From the NCBI GenBank assembly GCA_022925895.1, contig JAKSYS010000425.1, positions 1 to 53,788 on the forward strand: a DNA stretch of 53,788 nucleotides. Direction: 5' to 3'. Shown piece by piece: positions 53,634-53,788 of this stretch (position 1 is the stretch's first letter; every line of letters starts with the position of its first letter). The notes beneath the pieces were generated by a model. That model searched no databases and had not been told where the DNA came from. It was given only the letters and a program-made list of their open reading frames with translations. Position numbers and translations under genes: made by a program. This DNA comes from Fragilaria crotonensis (Eukaryota > Bacillariophyta > Fragilariophyceae > Fragilariales > Fragilariaceae).

Positions 53634-53788
53634 TCTCAATTTATAATTTCACGGCGACGACGGACGTGAGTTTGTCGATAAGAATACAAGAGCTTGAAAA
53701 AAGTGAAGCAAGATGCAATCAGGATGAAAGACTACGTCGTCAAGCGTTCGTTTTGAATGAGAGCCGTTGCAATCACCGAAGCTACAAT

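Noticed and set aside
1-53788. CRISPR arrays, operons, riboswitches, tRNA genes
   Set aside because: The window is eukaryotic; tandem repeats lack spacer structure, and no tRNA cloverleaf with A/B boxes was found by eye.

Overview
The window reads as nuclear DNA of a diatom, most likely a raphid pennate (inference). The signs are: genes split by short GT-AG introns of about 58-171 nt; lineage-typical families (a DUF6824 protein, a diatom-style LRR receptor with a TM segment ahead of the repeats, a WRKY19-like zinc-finger protein, a Copia relic of the diatom type, a DDE transposase with an MDETH motif); a Tic22-like plastid import protein with a signal peptide; and intergenic DNA full of GTAC/AGTACT strings. 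There are no operons, Shine-Dalgarno sites or CRISPR arrays. I found no tRNA or rRNA gene by eye.

Layout. 1-1.33 kb: broken Copia pol. 1.34-4.18 kb: no confident gene. 4.18-6.24 kb (-): secreted or membrane protein with three Cys-rich repeats. 6.3-9.9 kb: gene-poor, with an ankyrin relic. 9.9-26.6 kb: gene-dense. It holds a GMC oxidoreductase (+), Tic22-like (-), a 2106-aa Sec7/BIG ARF-GEF (+), a macro-domain protein (-), an LRR receptor (-) and a four-exon zinc-finger gene (+). Tail-to-tail neighbours are very close (60 bp and 10 bp). 26.6-31.7 kb: a nest of mobile-element debris. 31.75-38.95 kb: an eight-exon CHD1-like remodeler (+). 39-43 kb: repeats, a hexanucleotide array and a second copy of part of the 30-kb repeat. 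43-53.8 kb: DUF6824 protein (+), frameshifted DDE transposase (+), eIF2B epsilon (+), small acidic Rsa3-like protein (-), Pin1-type isomerase (+) and mitochondrial bL12 (-).

The host genes are mainly housekeeping: vesicle traffic, plastid protein import, chromatin remodelling, translation initiation, mitochondrial translation and prolyl isomerisation. They show no common pathway. The Tic22-like and Sec7 genes share a 394-bp divergent promoter region.

The strongest discovery-type signal is at 28.4-31.05 kb. A 702-bp non-autonomous hAT-like element (29972-30673) has 15-bp terminal inverted repeats and an 8-bp target duplication. The matching empty site lies in an inverted duplicate at 42.2 kb in the same window. 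The duplicated block also carries a second, 164-bp insertion. A foldback element adjoins it, and the whole cluster lies between inverted arms that end in a 46-bp hairpin.
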